A DNA stretch of 64,000 nt from the NCBI GenBank assembly GCA_023159155.1, contig JAJNNX010000061.1, positions 186,001-250,000 on the forward strand, read 5' to 3'. Origin of the DNA: Ustulina deusta (taxonomy: Eukaryota; Ascomycota; Sordariomycetes; Xylariales; Xylariaceae). Below are positions 14,024 through 26,560 of the stretch, piece after piece. Positions within the stretch are counted from its first letter, which is position 1. Each line of letters starts with the position of its first letter. Position numbers and translations under genes: made by a program. The notes under the pieces were generated by a model that was not told the origin of the DNA, ran no database searches, and saw only the letters and a program-made list of their open reading frames with translations.

Positions 14024-15499
14024 ACTACGAAGACTGTTGGTAGTTTATCCCAGTCTCATCTATTCTCTTGTATATAAATTAAAAACGTCTACTTGTATTC
14101 AAATCATATAGCATATCCTTTTGGTTGGTTCAGAACATTTTTCATCGTTGCCTTCTCTGTTCGATACCCCCCAGTGAATTTTCAGCAAATGTGTCTTACC
14201 TCCTACCTTTGATAAGCGTCTATTGTCATGAGGATAAACCTACTATAGAAGCTGACTCAAAACCGATGTCACCTGGAGCATTTAGTTCTTCACCATGAAT
14301 AAGTTGAGCGCGCGTCTTGGAGTATCCAGCACACGTATGTGAAGGCGTCATATGTCGGGTTAAACAAGCATCGCACTAGCATATTAGAACCAGTAAGCAG
14401 ATTGATTACTAGTCCGAATCGAAAATTAAACTACAAAGCTTAATTGCTGTCTGATATAGGGGAGGGGGTAATAATGAATAATTGGAGTATTGTATATACT
14501 GTACACTAGTAAAAAATCGTCAGCGGGTTGAGGTACTAGGTTGCTTGGCTTCTTGGCTGCTTGGCTTAGATCTTTTTTTAATCAAAAAAAAAGGTTACCA
14601 AAAAGCCTCAGACATGTGTGTGGGGCTAGGAATCACACAAGGGGGGAGAAAATTCTTGGCTTTGGTCCTCCCATCTTGTCGTAAGGCAATCGGCGTGCTT
14701 CATCCTTAGGGCTTTGTATCAGGATCGGTGGGTTGTCCTCTTGGCCGTCATGTTTACGAGGTGGGAAGAATAAGTATCTCCACTTACCGAGCACCATTCA
14801 TCCGCCAAGAAATTAGGATGTCGATACCTATGTATACACGCTTCGTCAAGATTAGAAGTTTCGTCATTGCATTGACATTCACACTAGAAGCATGCCTTGG
14901 TGGTAATTGTGGTGATCAATTCCTATCGCGCCAGGTTCTCCGAGACATCAAATGGTACCCTCGTTGTTTCGGCTTCTTTCTGTTAACAATCGAGATTTTG
15001 AACGATAAGTAGCATATTTACCCCATCCTCGAGCAGTGCATATAATTCTAGGCCATAAATTCCTTATGCTTCATACTAATGTCTTGCAAACCCAACTGTG
15101 ACTATCCCTATCCCAAGTCTCGTAACGACAAGGTGGAAAGTTGCAAGCAGAAAATTTAAAGATGATTCATGTTTGAACAGGAGGGCGACTAGGGAGGCGT
15201 CTATGCTATGACCACAAAGAAAGATGCGACAGTCGGGAAAATACTTAGGCAGGATACAAGTCGAATATCTGACTTAGTCAATACAGCCTAGTATTTGTGT
15301 GATATTATACCCGCTTAACCCCTTTGCACGTGAGTATCCTTCAGTCGAACCCATTGAAAAAGGCTTGGGGGTTAGTTAGGTTCATGCCGGTTATACCCCG
15401 CGCATATACAGGAACACGAGTGCGGACCATTGCTGGTTCATCTAACTGCTGAATGCATTCTTGATGACAGATGACAATTTGGTCCTTCCCTGCAGCATA
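14024..15499. other. Intergenic, between convergent GMC gene and pno1
   Basis: Starts with the GMC 3' region (TATATAAATTAAAAAC-like A/T run near 14072). An A/T palindrome-like stretch lies at 14570-14595. Frames are short and have no motif. The bases just left of 15500 are the pno1 3' region. I see nothing else. Confidence 0.6.
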
Positions 15500-16937
15500 T
15501 TAAAACCTCTCCTTCATCCGTGCTGATACAGTCCTTAAGTTATTATAGACTTTGCCGGGAGGTTTTCCGAGAATTAAGTTAACTATGCTGCTTCGAGCGA
15601 TTTGGATATTTTTAAATCTGAGTCGCTAAGTCAGTCGAAAAATTCCGTGTTTTTTAAGTCGAAAGAGTACTCACGCGCCCATTATTACCACTTTGCTGTC
15701 GGCGAGGACGACCCTGGTGCGGGATGCTAAGCCGGGTCAGTGATCGATTTCATGTCATGGACATTTACTCTTACCGTTCTCTATCATGAATTTTGTTTTC
15801 CCTTGGTTACCCTAAAGTTTCAAGTTAGCCATGTTTGGGTACTCTGAGTAGGCAGGCCAGTCTGACCGCAATTCTGCCGATAGCACGGGCGAGATGATCG
15901 CCCTGTAAATTCTTCACATCTTTGATTTCAAATGTTTCAAGATACTGCACAAGGGTTAGCTTCTTGTATTATAGTTTGCCGCGCGAAATAAATGCCCGAA
16001 GACTGGTTAAAGATAGTTTGATACATACCAAATCATCCAGCCTTAAGAGCGCTATCGCATCTTGCAGCTCAAATCCTAGACAAAATGCCTATATCATGTT
16101 CGTTAGTAGCTGTCAAACTACCACGCTGAAATTCGCTAAAGTAGCCTGTTTTAATATCAAAACGATTAAGGAGCATGTTCTTACCCTCAGGAAGTCTTCG
16201 CCCTTTTGGAGACTACCTGGAGCCGACGCTTTCGAATTGCGCAGCTCAACTCTTTACTCGGAAATTAGTGAATGCCGTACAAGGTAGGATCACGAGTTGG
16301 TTGGTGATTTTGTAGATATAGACATGAGTAAGAACAGCCGTGGGGCTTCTCCTAAAACCCCACGAATATGGAAGTTGGTCTCCTTGAAGTACTTACGCCT
16401 TGTGCTTCAAATTCATTCTGTAAGCCTCTTTTAGCGTATGTCTCCAAGCATTCGAAACCCATAAGAAGTTCGGACTTCTGAAGAAATATGAGGTACTAAC
16501 CTCACAGCAAGTTTTAAATGTTCAATCAGAGGAGCTAAAGCCATTCTAGGTCAACATTCCACTTCCACGACTGCATAACCGGGTATAGAACGAGCGGGCA
16601 CAGGGTCCAGGCCACTCTCAGGTAACGTACGAACTATTCGAGGCCATTCGCTCCTCAGTGGGCTGAAACGATGAGGCGGTATGGGCACTTTGCGAGACTG
16701 GATGCGGAACGAAGCGTCATCATTCTGGACTTGGGGGAAATGCGGTCGGTCCTCCTCGTCGACTATTTCCATGTCTTCCCCCTCGGCTATGGCAGGCGCT
16801 TTTACGGCGCTCGATTCTGGTAGGTCATTCATCCCCTCGAGAGCAAAGTCTTCGTCATTGCTGGATTCTGGCAGGGGGATGTTGGTGGCAGGGGCATCAT
16901 CGACCACGGGTCTGAGGGGAGCGGTTGGCGCCGGCAT
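15500..16937 (-). CDS. pno1: Pno1/Dim2, KH-domain 40S ribosome assembly factor
   Basis: Model: complement(join(15500..15617,15675..15726,15775..15811,15867..15944,16029..16088,16185..16251,16397..16417,16501..16534,16631..16937)), 257 aa, nine exons, all introns GT-AG and in phase. Start chosen at MPAPTAP (CACC before ATG), not the upstream in-frame Met. An acidic N-terminus leads into [17 protein letters not shown], then [40 protein letters not shown], the KH loop G190-N191-Q192-G193, and a C-terminus ending VSARMKERF. Known: Pno1/Dim2 binds pre-rRNA near the 18S 3' end and works with Nob1 and Dim1 in the nucleolus and cytoplasm; yeast length is about 274 aa. Odd: the loop is GNQG where relatives I recall have GKDG; exons of only 21, 34 and 37 nt; codon use leans to A/T compared with neighbours. 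No stop or frameshift, so it is probably functional. It shares an upstream region with MDM31. Confidence 0.92.
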
Positions 16938-17582
16938 GGTGTTTGTTCTCTCCGCAGTATTCAACCCAATATTGTGTAGTTCATGCGAAATTGGCACTCG
17001 AGAGTCTTGGTGTTGGCGCAGAAATAAACAGAATGTCTCGTCAGCCCGCAGGTGTGGAGGTTTTCATGTACGTCGGTGTCTTTTGGTGGTGGACGAAAAC
17101 CGATAAGACGCGGGACCCTTGGTTGGTGGGATGTCTCGTCTGGGTCAACGATAAAAATGCTTATCGATAACGAGAATTTCAGATCAAGCCCAAAGCGGAA
17201 AGAGGCGACAGGGATTCTGGCCCATAGCGCCATGTTAAAGTGGGGCAACTAAATCACCTAGCGCACCATCAACTGCCCGCCTTCGGATTTAGCACGTCAG
17301 TGATGGTGATTTCTGCCCATGACGGATTTTGCGTTGATCTCGATTCATCCGTCCCTCCCTCATCCTCGGTCGTCATGCCATAGTCAACCACTCACCTTTC
17401 ACCTGCCAGTGCTTGTTGCCTATCTTTTTATATTGTTTACCAAGATACCTCGATCACAGCACTGCCTGGTGTTAAGTGCTTTTGCTGGCCCTACCCCTCC
17501 GACCCTCTTTATTCACTTCGCAGAAGAGAGTGGCACGATGATGACGATGCAAATCAAGTAGTCACGATGAACTGCTACTGTA
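16938..17582. promoter_or_regulatory. Shared divergent upstream region of pno1 and mdm31
   Basis: 645 bases separate the two divergent start codons and hold no supportable gene; the small frames inside are chance. The MDM31-proximal part is pyrimidine-rich (CCTCCCTC-type runs near 17350). Inferred to contain both promoters. I see no clear TATA box or named operator. Confidence 0.5.
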
Positions 17583-19903
17583 ATGTCGTCGGCTAGATTG
17601 ACCGTCCCATGGTTGGGACGCCATTTGTTACGAACCCTCTATGAATCAGTCGATCTTTCTTCGCGAGCGTCGCCGAAACGATACCCTCCAAATCCCCTTC
17701 GCCTTTACCAGTCTGCTTCTTTCTTCCCGTCGCCCAGCCCGCGTTTCCCCAAAGCTCCCTGGGCGCCGTTCCTTCGCATATCGAGGCCGTACACCAACAA
17801 TGCTCGGCGTAAGTGTACGTCGGGAGGACTTTTGCTCGTCACCCTCGCCCCAAATTCCTCAACAGCCAGTACGGTTGCTGCGACATGCTCAGCCACGGCC
17901 GATTCCACCATATCTGGGAGCACATCCTCCATCTTAAATGCTACTAAGTTGGCGGGACAAGCATGGCATCGAACGGTGCATACCGGCCACGGCCGGACGA
18001 CGAGGGTATATCGAAGAGCGAAGTCGTCTAAGTCGGACAATGAAAAGGTAGAAACGACTGGAGTCCAGCAGAAAAAGTCTCCTCCCGATGCATCCGAGTC
18101 TCAACCAGAACCGAGGCTACATGATGCGGAATCGCCCGTGTCAAAGTATTTTCATTTACCTGCAATGCCACACTTGCCTCATCGACCGACTAAAGAAGAG
18201 TTCCTCGCTGCAGCCAATGGCTTTTGGGAACGTCTGAAGGTACGGTTCAAGTGGGCCTCTATACGAAGCATGAGACCCTGGAATATCGATGAATGGGGCG
18301 CATTCGTCTCCTGGTTTCTTTTCGGTCATCTTGTTTGGATTTTGGTTGGGACGACAACATTCTTCTCGCTCATCATTCTCTCAATCAATACAGTGTTTGC
18401 CCAAGGTCAGTACGATCAGATTTTCGTCAAGTGGCCTCACACTGACATGGTCTAGAAACACTTGCTCAATGGGTTGGAGATTATTTAACCGAGTCCGCCG
18501 GATTAACGGTCATTTTTGAATCGGCGATTGTCCCGCGATGGAAAGACGGCGTTATCAGTTTCCGAAATGTCTTCGTTTCCCGAAGACCCGGACAAATTAA
18601 GTCGTTTGTGAGCAAAGGGTCATCGTCCGATGCTGCCGCTGTTGCAGCCGCAGAACGAGGCTCCGATAAAGAATCTCCAGTCATCGAAGAAGATGATGGG
18701 AACTACACACAATTTGATGTAACGCTCAACACTGTTAACGTAACCCTGTCCTTCGTCAAGTGGTGGAACGGTAAGGGGCTCCTCAAGGATGTTGAAATCA
18801 AGGGCGTTCGTGGCGTCGTAGACAGAACATCTGTCGAGTGGTCAGATAACCATGTAGATCCTTTATCTTATCGGCATGAGCATCAACCTGGAGACTTCGA
18901 GATTGATTCTTTCAAGATGGAAGACCTACTTGTTACCGTTCACCAACCAAGCGGCTTCAGACCGTTCTCGGTCAGCATATTCTCTTGTGAGCTACCTCAG
19001 CTCCGGAAACGATATTTGTTTTACGACTTCTTGTCTGCGAATCACATGTCAGGCTCATACGATGGGTCCCTATTCACGATACACCCTCGCCAGGTTCACG
19101 GGCTCCTAGCTGGGCAGGATCGCTCGGCCGATCCTCTAGGCGAGCCCGACGCATGGAAGAAGCATAATCGCCTGCGAATAGATGGCCTAAAGATCGACCA
19201 TCTTAACCGTGGGGTTGAAGGGCCTTTTGGTTGGATCTATGAGGGCAATGTTGACATTGTAGCCGACGTGCGGTTTCCACACAATGACGACGATAGTATC
19301 ACAAAGGTGATGTCTGACTTCTACGACCGCCTCGAAGAAGCAGTTACGTCAAATAGATACCTACGTATTCTCGACATGCCAACCCGTCAGCAGACGGTTG
19401 TTGTCAACGAACCAAGTCCCATTCAGGATTCGGATGCCCCAAATATGGTCGATCTGATTAACGATCAACCGGCACTCTTCCACGACAACGACGTTACATC
19501 AGCCCCAAACCCGTCACTATCCGATGAAGAGCCACCTCGATACCTAGTGATGGACTTGCGAATTCATCTCAACGACGTCAAGGCGACGGTGCCTGTTTTC
19601 ACGTCGAACTTATCCTACGTGAACCAGGCGCTCGTCCGACCCATTGTAGCTTACATCAATGCAAAGCGTACGTACATACCCATCGGGTGCCGCATCGTTA
19701 AGCGGGCGTCGGATTTCGACGGTGCCTGGTCCATTTACGACTGTGGTCTGATGGACGATACCTCAGCCGAGGTCTACGCCGCCTTCGCGCGCGACGTCGA
19801 GGACCAACAGAGCCGTGTCCGCCGCCTCAAAAAGGTTGGCTTCTGGACACTGAGCCTAGCCATTCACGCCCTGTTCATGGGCATGGCTGGTAATGTTATT
19901 TAA
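17583..19903 (+). CDS. mdm31: Mitochondrial inner-membrane protein of the MDM31/MDM32 family
   Basis: Model: join(17583..18405,18456..19903), 756 aa, with one 50-nt intron (GTCAGT...TCTAG). The N-terminus is rich in Arg, Ser and Pro with few acids, as expected for a mitochondrial targeting peptide. A hydrophobic segment (GHLVWILVGTTTFFSLIIL) lies at about residues 240-270 and a second at the extreme C-terminus (LAIHALFMGMAGNVI). Between them are family blocks such as GLTVIFESAIVPRWKDGVIS, FRNVFVSRRPGQIK, YTQFDVTLNTVNVTLSF, LKDVEIKGVRGVVDRTS and DGLKIDHLNRGVEGPFGWIY. Known: Mdm31/Mdm32 sit in the inner membrane and are needed for normal mitochondrial shape, nucleoid organisation and cardiolipin-linked lipid homeostasis in yeast. 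Length and block order fit a full-length filamentous-fungal homologue. The N-terminal 150 residues are poorly conserved in general, so the exact start is the least certain point. Confidence 0.93.
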
Positions 19904-21316
19904 AATCCAAGATTCAAGATGCCATATTCCAACTTGAAGGTCTTGGGTCTTATCTCGTCTTATTCCCAGGCATTGTATGATGGAATACCCTCCCCCTCCC
20001 CTCCCTTCCCTCACTGTAGATAATCAGCCGTTTCTGATCGGGCCAAGCGTATATAAAAATAACAAAAAGGGGCTAACGTATGGAGTATAATTTTCTCCCT
20101 CCGGAATGGGCGCATGTCTGTTTTCATCGGGTGCACAGGTAATTATCGATGAATGAGAAAACCAAAAACCAGTGTGGCTATCGGCGCGACACCGGCAGAG
20201 GAGTGGTCTAGGTTCCCTTTTGGCTGGCGTTTCTGGCATCTTCTGGTATATACATGAGCATCCGCATGAAATGAAATGGGAGAAGAACGGAAGAGCGAAC
20301 AGAGTTCGGAGTTCGGAAATACCCCTCCCCACACCCCAAGTTCTATCAATATCCTACTCCGGTCGGGTATGTATAGGTATTCTCTACTACGCAACTTTAT
20401 ACGTGGGCTGCGTTACTTAGCTTTAGACACAGACAAGTCGTGCCGACTTACATAGTCAGGCAGCAAGAGAATAAATAATATCTAAACATGGTTTAACAAA
20501 ATAAAATAGTCTTTGGTTCACATGATCGCTTCCTCGGGTATGAAATCAAATTACTGCTGGCACCAATCAATCCAATCGATATATGGACATACTTAGTTGT
20601 AGACATAGCCACGGGGAAGTAGGTACCTACCAACCAGTCAGTGCATGAAGATAACAATCAACTTCTGGTTGTAGATTTTACAGGTGCCTCTATTCCATTG
20701 GGTATCAACGAGGGCGGCAACAAGGGACAACAAGGGAGAAACGGCGGCGAGCTAAAATAAACAAAAGAAGGTAAAAAAAAACGTTTTAATATGTAGTGTA
20801 AATTGTGCATGCAATCTCTCTATGAGCCGAACCACCCGTTTATTATCTATGCTACGCTATTCCCTCTTCCTCACCTGTCTAACTCCATTACTACACCACG
20901 CCGGGCATTCAACCAATTGCAACATCAACAGCAATGCAATTCAACTCAGGGGGCCTAACGAAAAGACCTGTTCCCAATGGGCTGTGAGTCATTTCTACGT
21001 CGACGCGGCGCTACGGGATGTTGATAAGTCTCTCTCTCATGCAGTAGGCCACAAGAAGCTCCGGATTCAACATGCCAGTCCGCACTACGGCAGTTTTCAT
21101 CCATCATCACAAATCCTTGAACAAGAACTCCAGCCCTTGACACAGGGCAGAATGAAGCAGCAAGCACCACGGCGATATAATGGTATTGGCGTGCAAGCGT
21201 GTACCGACTATTGGCCCTCGAGACCTATTCAGGGAGCACTTTAGAAGCCGAAGCGGTTTGCGAGAGAAAAAGCCGTGAACGAAGCCGCGAGGAGGGTATG
21301 GTTTCGCCGGAGTTCT
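19904..21316. other. Intergenic between convergent mdm31 and eIF3j
   Basis: Should hold both 3' ends. A C-rich run (TCCCCCTCCCCTCCC-like) is at about 19990-20010. One 140-codon plus frame (20822-21244) begins with a hydrophobic stretch but has no family feature and lies in the eIF3j 3' region, so I treat it as chance. Confidence 0.55.
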
Positions 21317-22562
21317 TCACATAAAGTCGTCGCTATAATCCGAAGTCAGTGAAACCATCAAGGCTTGCTCGAGCGTTAACCAACTTACTCTCCGAAGGCA
21401 TCGTCATCATAGGCGCCTACATCGGTTGTGTTAGGTCGATTTGTGACAAGCTGTGTCTTGGTCTTCTGAGCCTTCGTCTTCTTGGCACCCTTCTCCCCAG
21501 CCTTTTCTTCCTTCAGCTTCTCGTTACTAAGAGCAGTCAAAGTACTGCTTATCTTCTTAATCTGGTCACTGGGCAGATCCTTGGCCAGTTGCTTAGTGAA
21601 CTCCTGCAGGAACAGAGCGTAGTGAGGCTTCTTGTGACTACCACTGATGATGGGAACCATGGTATTCCGAAGCGTTTCAAACTGACTCTTCGTGGAGGGG
21701 TTGAAAAGCGGCAGCGCAGCCAAGTTAACCGTCTTGTTCGGGTCGGAGTCGATTTGGACGGTAGAGGCGGAAGTGGTGGCCTTGCGGCCGCTCCCAAGGC
21801 TTAGCCCAGCATCCCCAAAAAGATCTTCCGCGTGTTTGAGATCCGATTCCTTTTCAGTACGCCTAATCCGCTGAGCACGCTCCGCTGCAGTTTCCTCTTC
21901 CTCGCTTGAATCGTCCTCCTCCTCCTCGGCGAGGCGGCGAGCCTTTTCGGCCTGGCGATCAGCGATACGCTCGGCTCGAGATTTCTTATTAGCAGCAGCT
22001 GCGGCTTCAGCCTTTGCCTTGGCTTCGGCGGCCTTCTTGGCCTTCTCGCGCTCGGCCTCGGAATCTTCGGCAGCGTCCCACGATTCTAGGACCTGGAGCG
22101 AATGACATTAGTAAGGAATGTGGCAGCGGTGGGACGGCGGGTTTCGGGAACACACGTACGTCGCTGTCACCCTCTTCGTCGGCAAACTTGTTACGGCGAG
22201 CGGCGCCGAGAGGTGGAGAAGACGGCGGCGTGCTGGACTCGCTATCCTCCTCCTCTGTTCAAGCAAGAAGTGGTCAGCCCGATCCGCACAGAGCGACGAC
22301 GGATGCATGTTCATGGGGTCACATAGGCCGGTCGCATCACTCGGAAACCCAATGGGTGGGCATCAACGAGGCGACCAGACCCACTAGGCGCTATCCGACC
22401 CTATCTGGTGGTCCAGGGAGACGCTGGTTGCGTCGACGGTCAAGTCCTATGTGGTGATGGAAATTGTCGATGTGCCATTTGAAGAAGCGCGCAATTTGGT
22501 GACAACGACAGGCAAGGAGCATGACAAGTGCGAAACTTACCCCACTGTTTTCCGGCAGGCAT
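21317..22562 (-). CDS. HCR1: Translation initiation factor eIF3 subunit j (Hcr1)
   Basis: Model: complement(join(21317..21332,21389..22092,22160..22254,22541..22562)), 278 aa; three GT-AG introns. The start MPAGKQW is a 22-nt exon, followed by EEEDSESSTPPSSPP, then VLESWDAAEDSEAEREKAKK, a long charged helix rich in Ala/Lys/Glu, and the core block LPLFNPSTKSQFETL with HKKPHYALFLQEFTKQLAKD. The last 16-nt exon completes YDDDAFGDDDFM, the acidic family C-terminus; without that splice the frame stops early at 21385. Known: eIF3j binds eIF3 and the 40S decoding centre, aids mRNA recruitment, and in yeast also helps rRNA maturation and recycling. Domain order and length are normal. Confidence 0.95.
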
Positions 22563-24747
22563 GTTGGGTATTCGGGATGCGATGGTATGTCCTGATGACG
22601 GGGGTTGTTTAGCGGCGCCGTTATTGACGATGATGTCTGGTTGATGTTGGTGGGAAGAGGGGAGAGAAAGTGAGGTTGGTGGGTGAAAGGGCCAAAGGAG
22701 GGCAGAAGTGGCGGCGGAATAATAAGCGCATCAGCTAGGGGACCAGCCAGCCGCCATGCGCCAGATGTCCTGGTACCCCAGAGTTGGGCATAAAAATCCA
22801 CGCTTTTTTTTTTTGTGGGTGTGTGGGCGATGAGCAAGGCAGCCAGTCCAATAGTACCAAGCATGTGCTAGAAAACAAGCAGTTTACCTTGGTAATTGGG
22901 TGCAAGTCGGCTGTTTTAGTGGTGATAGGTGATATTTGTGACTCAACCTCGACACTACAGGCAGTCTAGACTTATCCTACAGCAGGTATCTGCAGGGGAT
23001 GCCCTAACAACCAGAGGTAGTGTCGGTTGTACCTACCCGAATCTCTAAAATTTAAGGTGTTATTTATTTATTTAGCGGACAGGTGCAGTTGTCAATGAAG
23101 AGAATACAAGCGCGGGGCAGACCGGTACGTTTCACAACATTCCAGTTTTGCTGACCGTGCACAGATTGAGCCGGATAATATTAATGACGTCGACTGCATG
23201 TGATAGGTACCTAACCTAACCTACCTAGGTACTCAGTTCAAAAGGTATGCACCTAGCCCTTTACAACTTTTAGCCTCTTTGAACTTTATAGGCTGGTAGT
23301 ATGATAGTACTCTTAATAAAACTTATTTAAATGCGGCTGCAATCTCGATAGAAAAGTCACCTTCGAAGTCAGTACTTATGGGCAATCTGCCCCTCAACCA
23401 TACCAAATTACTTGCGACCGTACCTAATTTGGGCTAGACCTGGCCTATCAAGCGGAAGCAATAAGCTGAGGCCGGTACAAACCCTCACATCCCTATCGCA
23501 TCTCTCGTTCACTCTTAGACGCGATAGCCTCTTAAAAAACACGCATTATTTCATTGTCGAGGCTGTCTATGGCTTCAGGCGAGCTATTAGCCCCCAGCCA
23601 AATTTTCCCATTCCATAGGGAAATATAATCTGGCTAGACAAAGGAAAGCCGAAAGGGATCCTGATAGACCTCAATTCTGCAACGTAGCTCGCCGAAGGCG
23701 TAAGAACAGAGCTTGGAATTAACAGCACCAGGCCATTTATGGCTATTAGCGTTCTGAAAAATAAATGTCATCTCTATCGGCACAATTTAGAATCCCTGCT
23801 TTAGGTATTCCTGTAGACAATTATAACGTACAGAGGCTCCCCTAGAGACAAGCGAGATAATCATATTCCCCGGCAATATATCTTAGTGAAGAATCCTAGC
23901 GTCATAATAGAGTAATCGGCGACACTTGATAACATCACGAAATACTTGAAGCGACTCTAATAAGGATTGAAAAGTGTACAGTGGTCTGCCGACAGGAGAA
24001 GTGACAACGCAAGCAGTTGGTAGCTAAAAACAACAGAGAGAAACTGAATAAAATCCTTGCGAACATCGGATGCATCGCTACAATATAAACTTCATTTATC
24101 AAAGACCAAATTTCAATCAATGAAACACGTAGATAAGAGCCATGTAAGAAGGGCCGTATATGCTGAATGGCAAAGACCATGTATGCCGACCAGCTGAGCT
24201 GTGATAGCCCATCCGATAACAAACACAGTCACGGCCGTAAAACTAGCCAACAACCTGAACATGGCCCTATCTCGTCTGCGCGCTAGAGCCTGGCGAAGCG
24301 GGTATGGTTAAGAGGAGACGTGCACCGTCATTAGCACTGTCGTACTTGGGCGCTACGTTACGGCTAGACATGTGCCACGAGCCTCGAGAGCCATCCAGTC
24401 CCCAAGATGTATAGTTGGAAACCCATTCTAGGAAATCGTCGGGTAACGGGGTAGCTGATAGGAGACAACAGCAACTACTACCTCCTCCGGCTGCCCGCAC
24501 TTCCAATAAAGTATCTTGGTGGGCATATTGATAAACCCGCTTGTTCATAGGGCCGTGCATGCGGGCGCCTATATCGTCAAGGATTTCTTGATTGTCCGTC
24601 ACGGAGGTTGGTGAAGCTGGTAAATAATTTCCCGCGAGGAAGTTTTCCATGATCAATGAAACACACTGTCGTGCAAGGAATGTCGTTGTAAAGGGATTCT
24701 AAACAAGTGTTTCTAGTTTAATACTACGAGAGCTCTGGGACTGGCCG
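22563..24747. other. Intergenic, eIF3j upstream region and decayed DNA
   Basis: The first few hundred bases are the eIF3j 5' region, with a T9-10 run near 22805. From about 23.2 kb the sequence turns AT-rich with many stops. A 129-codon minus frame (24267-24656; segments ATPLPDDFLEWVSNYTSWG and SVTDNQEILDDIGARMHG) looks somewhat protein-like and stops just before the Hsp70 relic, but matches nothing I know. I would not call it a gene without homology. Confidence 0.45.
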
Positions 24748-26560
24748 GATGTCCATCTAGTGTCAGATGACAAGGGTAATGAGTTCATACCGTCGTGCGT
24801 TGCGTTGACTGAAGATGGTCCTCTCATCGGTGACAGTATGTCTATCATTCTCCAGAACTCATTAGTACAAGAATATGTCTCATGACACTTTCTCGAAGCT
24901 ACTCGGCTTTGGGGCAAAGATGGTCTGATCTAGATATGCAAGCCTTCATTAAAGATCTCCCCCTATGAAGTACTAAGCGGCCCCCAGGACAAGCCAATAT
25001 TCAAGATTAACATAGGTGGCAAAGAAAAGGTATATGCGCCCGAGGAGGTTATAAGTTTGGTAATCAGAGAGTTAAAAAACATGGCAGAAGCTGCAATTGG
25101 CGGCAACGAAACTGTAACGGAAGCCGCTATAGCTGTGCCTAATTACTACGATGACCAACAGAGACAAGCCGTCAAGGATGCTGGTAGGCTAGCCAGAGTT
25201 GACGTTCTCCGTACTACTAACGAGCCTATAGGGTCTATGGTACGGGCCGTGAGGACGACGAACGAACGATTATGGCAGTTGACGTAGGCGATACCTAACC
25301 TTTGATGTGTGCGTGTCAAGTGTGGAGGATGAAGTTTTTGATGTTCTGGCCACATCACATCACAGTATTAGTGGAGAGCTCTTGAATCAACGGATAACCA
25401 GATAATGAGTGTGATAAAAGAACTGATGGGTATGATAGTAGAAGATGATGTATTAGAAAGAGTAGGTGCGTAGCAGAATATTGAAAGGTCCAATATATCT
25501 GTGTGCGGACCTGGCATGAACCCGGGGCTCGGGCCACTTATAGAGGTTGCCAGTTCAAGCCCCCTATAGGTCTCTATCAGAGTGATTTTTTTTAAACAGA
25601 CCATCTCGGTGGTATCCCGGACATTCCCATACTAACAGTTCAAACAGCTTGGTTAACTTATGGAAAAAAGAAAACTGGCATGGATCCAGCCGCTAATCCT
25701 TCCGATATAAGAAAAATTCAACCTCGAGGGTGAAAAAGCCAAAATTGCGCTTTCTTCTAACGAAACGGCTATAGTGGATCTTAGGTCTGTTGGTTCTGCT
25801 CTTATTGAAACCTTGCCACGCTCCTTGTTGGAGCATATCGTTGAGGATTTGTCGATGGCAACTATGGGTGCTATGCGTTAAAATTTGAACGATTTGATCT
25901 TGTACTACACTCACTCTCACCTTTATAGTAACATATTCTTCCAGGGGCAAAAATCAACTTTACCGACATCGACAACGTAATATTAACAGGTGACTCGGGA
26001 TATATTTCGAAAGTATATGAACTGGATGGCCGTTAGTTGATCAGAGTACATAGAGACAGATACTGACCTTCTTTCCAGATATACGAAGCCGTATCACAGG
26101 AATTTCCCGGTAGGATGCTGTCCAAGGGTCTTGGAGGCGATGCGACAGTTATTGGGGCAGCTTGTGACCTGGCCCTCTGGTTAGGGCCCAAAAAACCTGT
26201 CTACACGCAATATATTCCTGATTTTAGCCCTCTTGACCTTGGGATTGTAAGCAATGATACCCCTTCCTCATTTCATTCGTGGTGCTAGCTCTCCTATTAT
26301 TGATGATGTGGGTTGCTAATGGCGCCTGTTAGGAGACTGTAGATGGACTCATGGCTACTGCCGCCCCACGAAACATGGTACCCTTCACAAGAAGCCTAAA
26401 CTTCTCAACCGCCATCGACGGACAGACAGCCATGTCGATTAGGGTCCTCTAGGGCCAACGTGTCCTAGCTGCGAATGATCTTGTTATCAGCCGAATTCGA
26501 GCTTCCCCTTGCGCCGGCACCAACAGGGATTCCTCGCGTCGAGATTACTTTCCAAGTTGT
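24748..26560 (+). pseudogene. Decayed Hsp70-family chaperone gene
   Basis: Consecutive Hsp70 blocks appear in the right order but in shifting frames: VHLVSDDKGNEFIPS and GPLIGDS near the N-terminal end; RWSDLDMQAFIKDLP; YAPEEVISLVIRELKNMAEA; VTEAAIAVPNYYDDQQRQAV followed by KDAGRLARVDVL (ATPase domain); ERTIMAVDVGDT; EGEKAKIALSSNE; then ETVDGLMATAAPRN and LPLAPAPTGIPRVEITFQV (start of the substrate-binding domain). Lesions: a frame change at a C5 run (24959-24963), further shifts near 24920 and 25285, and an in-frame TAG at 26450-26452. Two intron remnants still have clean GT-AG borders and join family blocks (26013-26078 and 26247-26332), so this descends from an intron-bearing gene, not a retrocopy. 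The first ~20 residues and the C-terminal lid are not recognisable. Inferred: a non-functional, divergent paralogue. Confidence 0.88.

Noticed and set aside
20822..21244. 140-codon plus frame with a hydrophobic N-terminus
   Set aside because: Looks like a signal peptide by chance; the rest has no family feature and it lies in the eIF3j 3' region.
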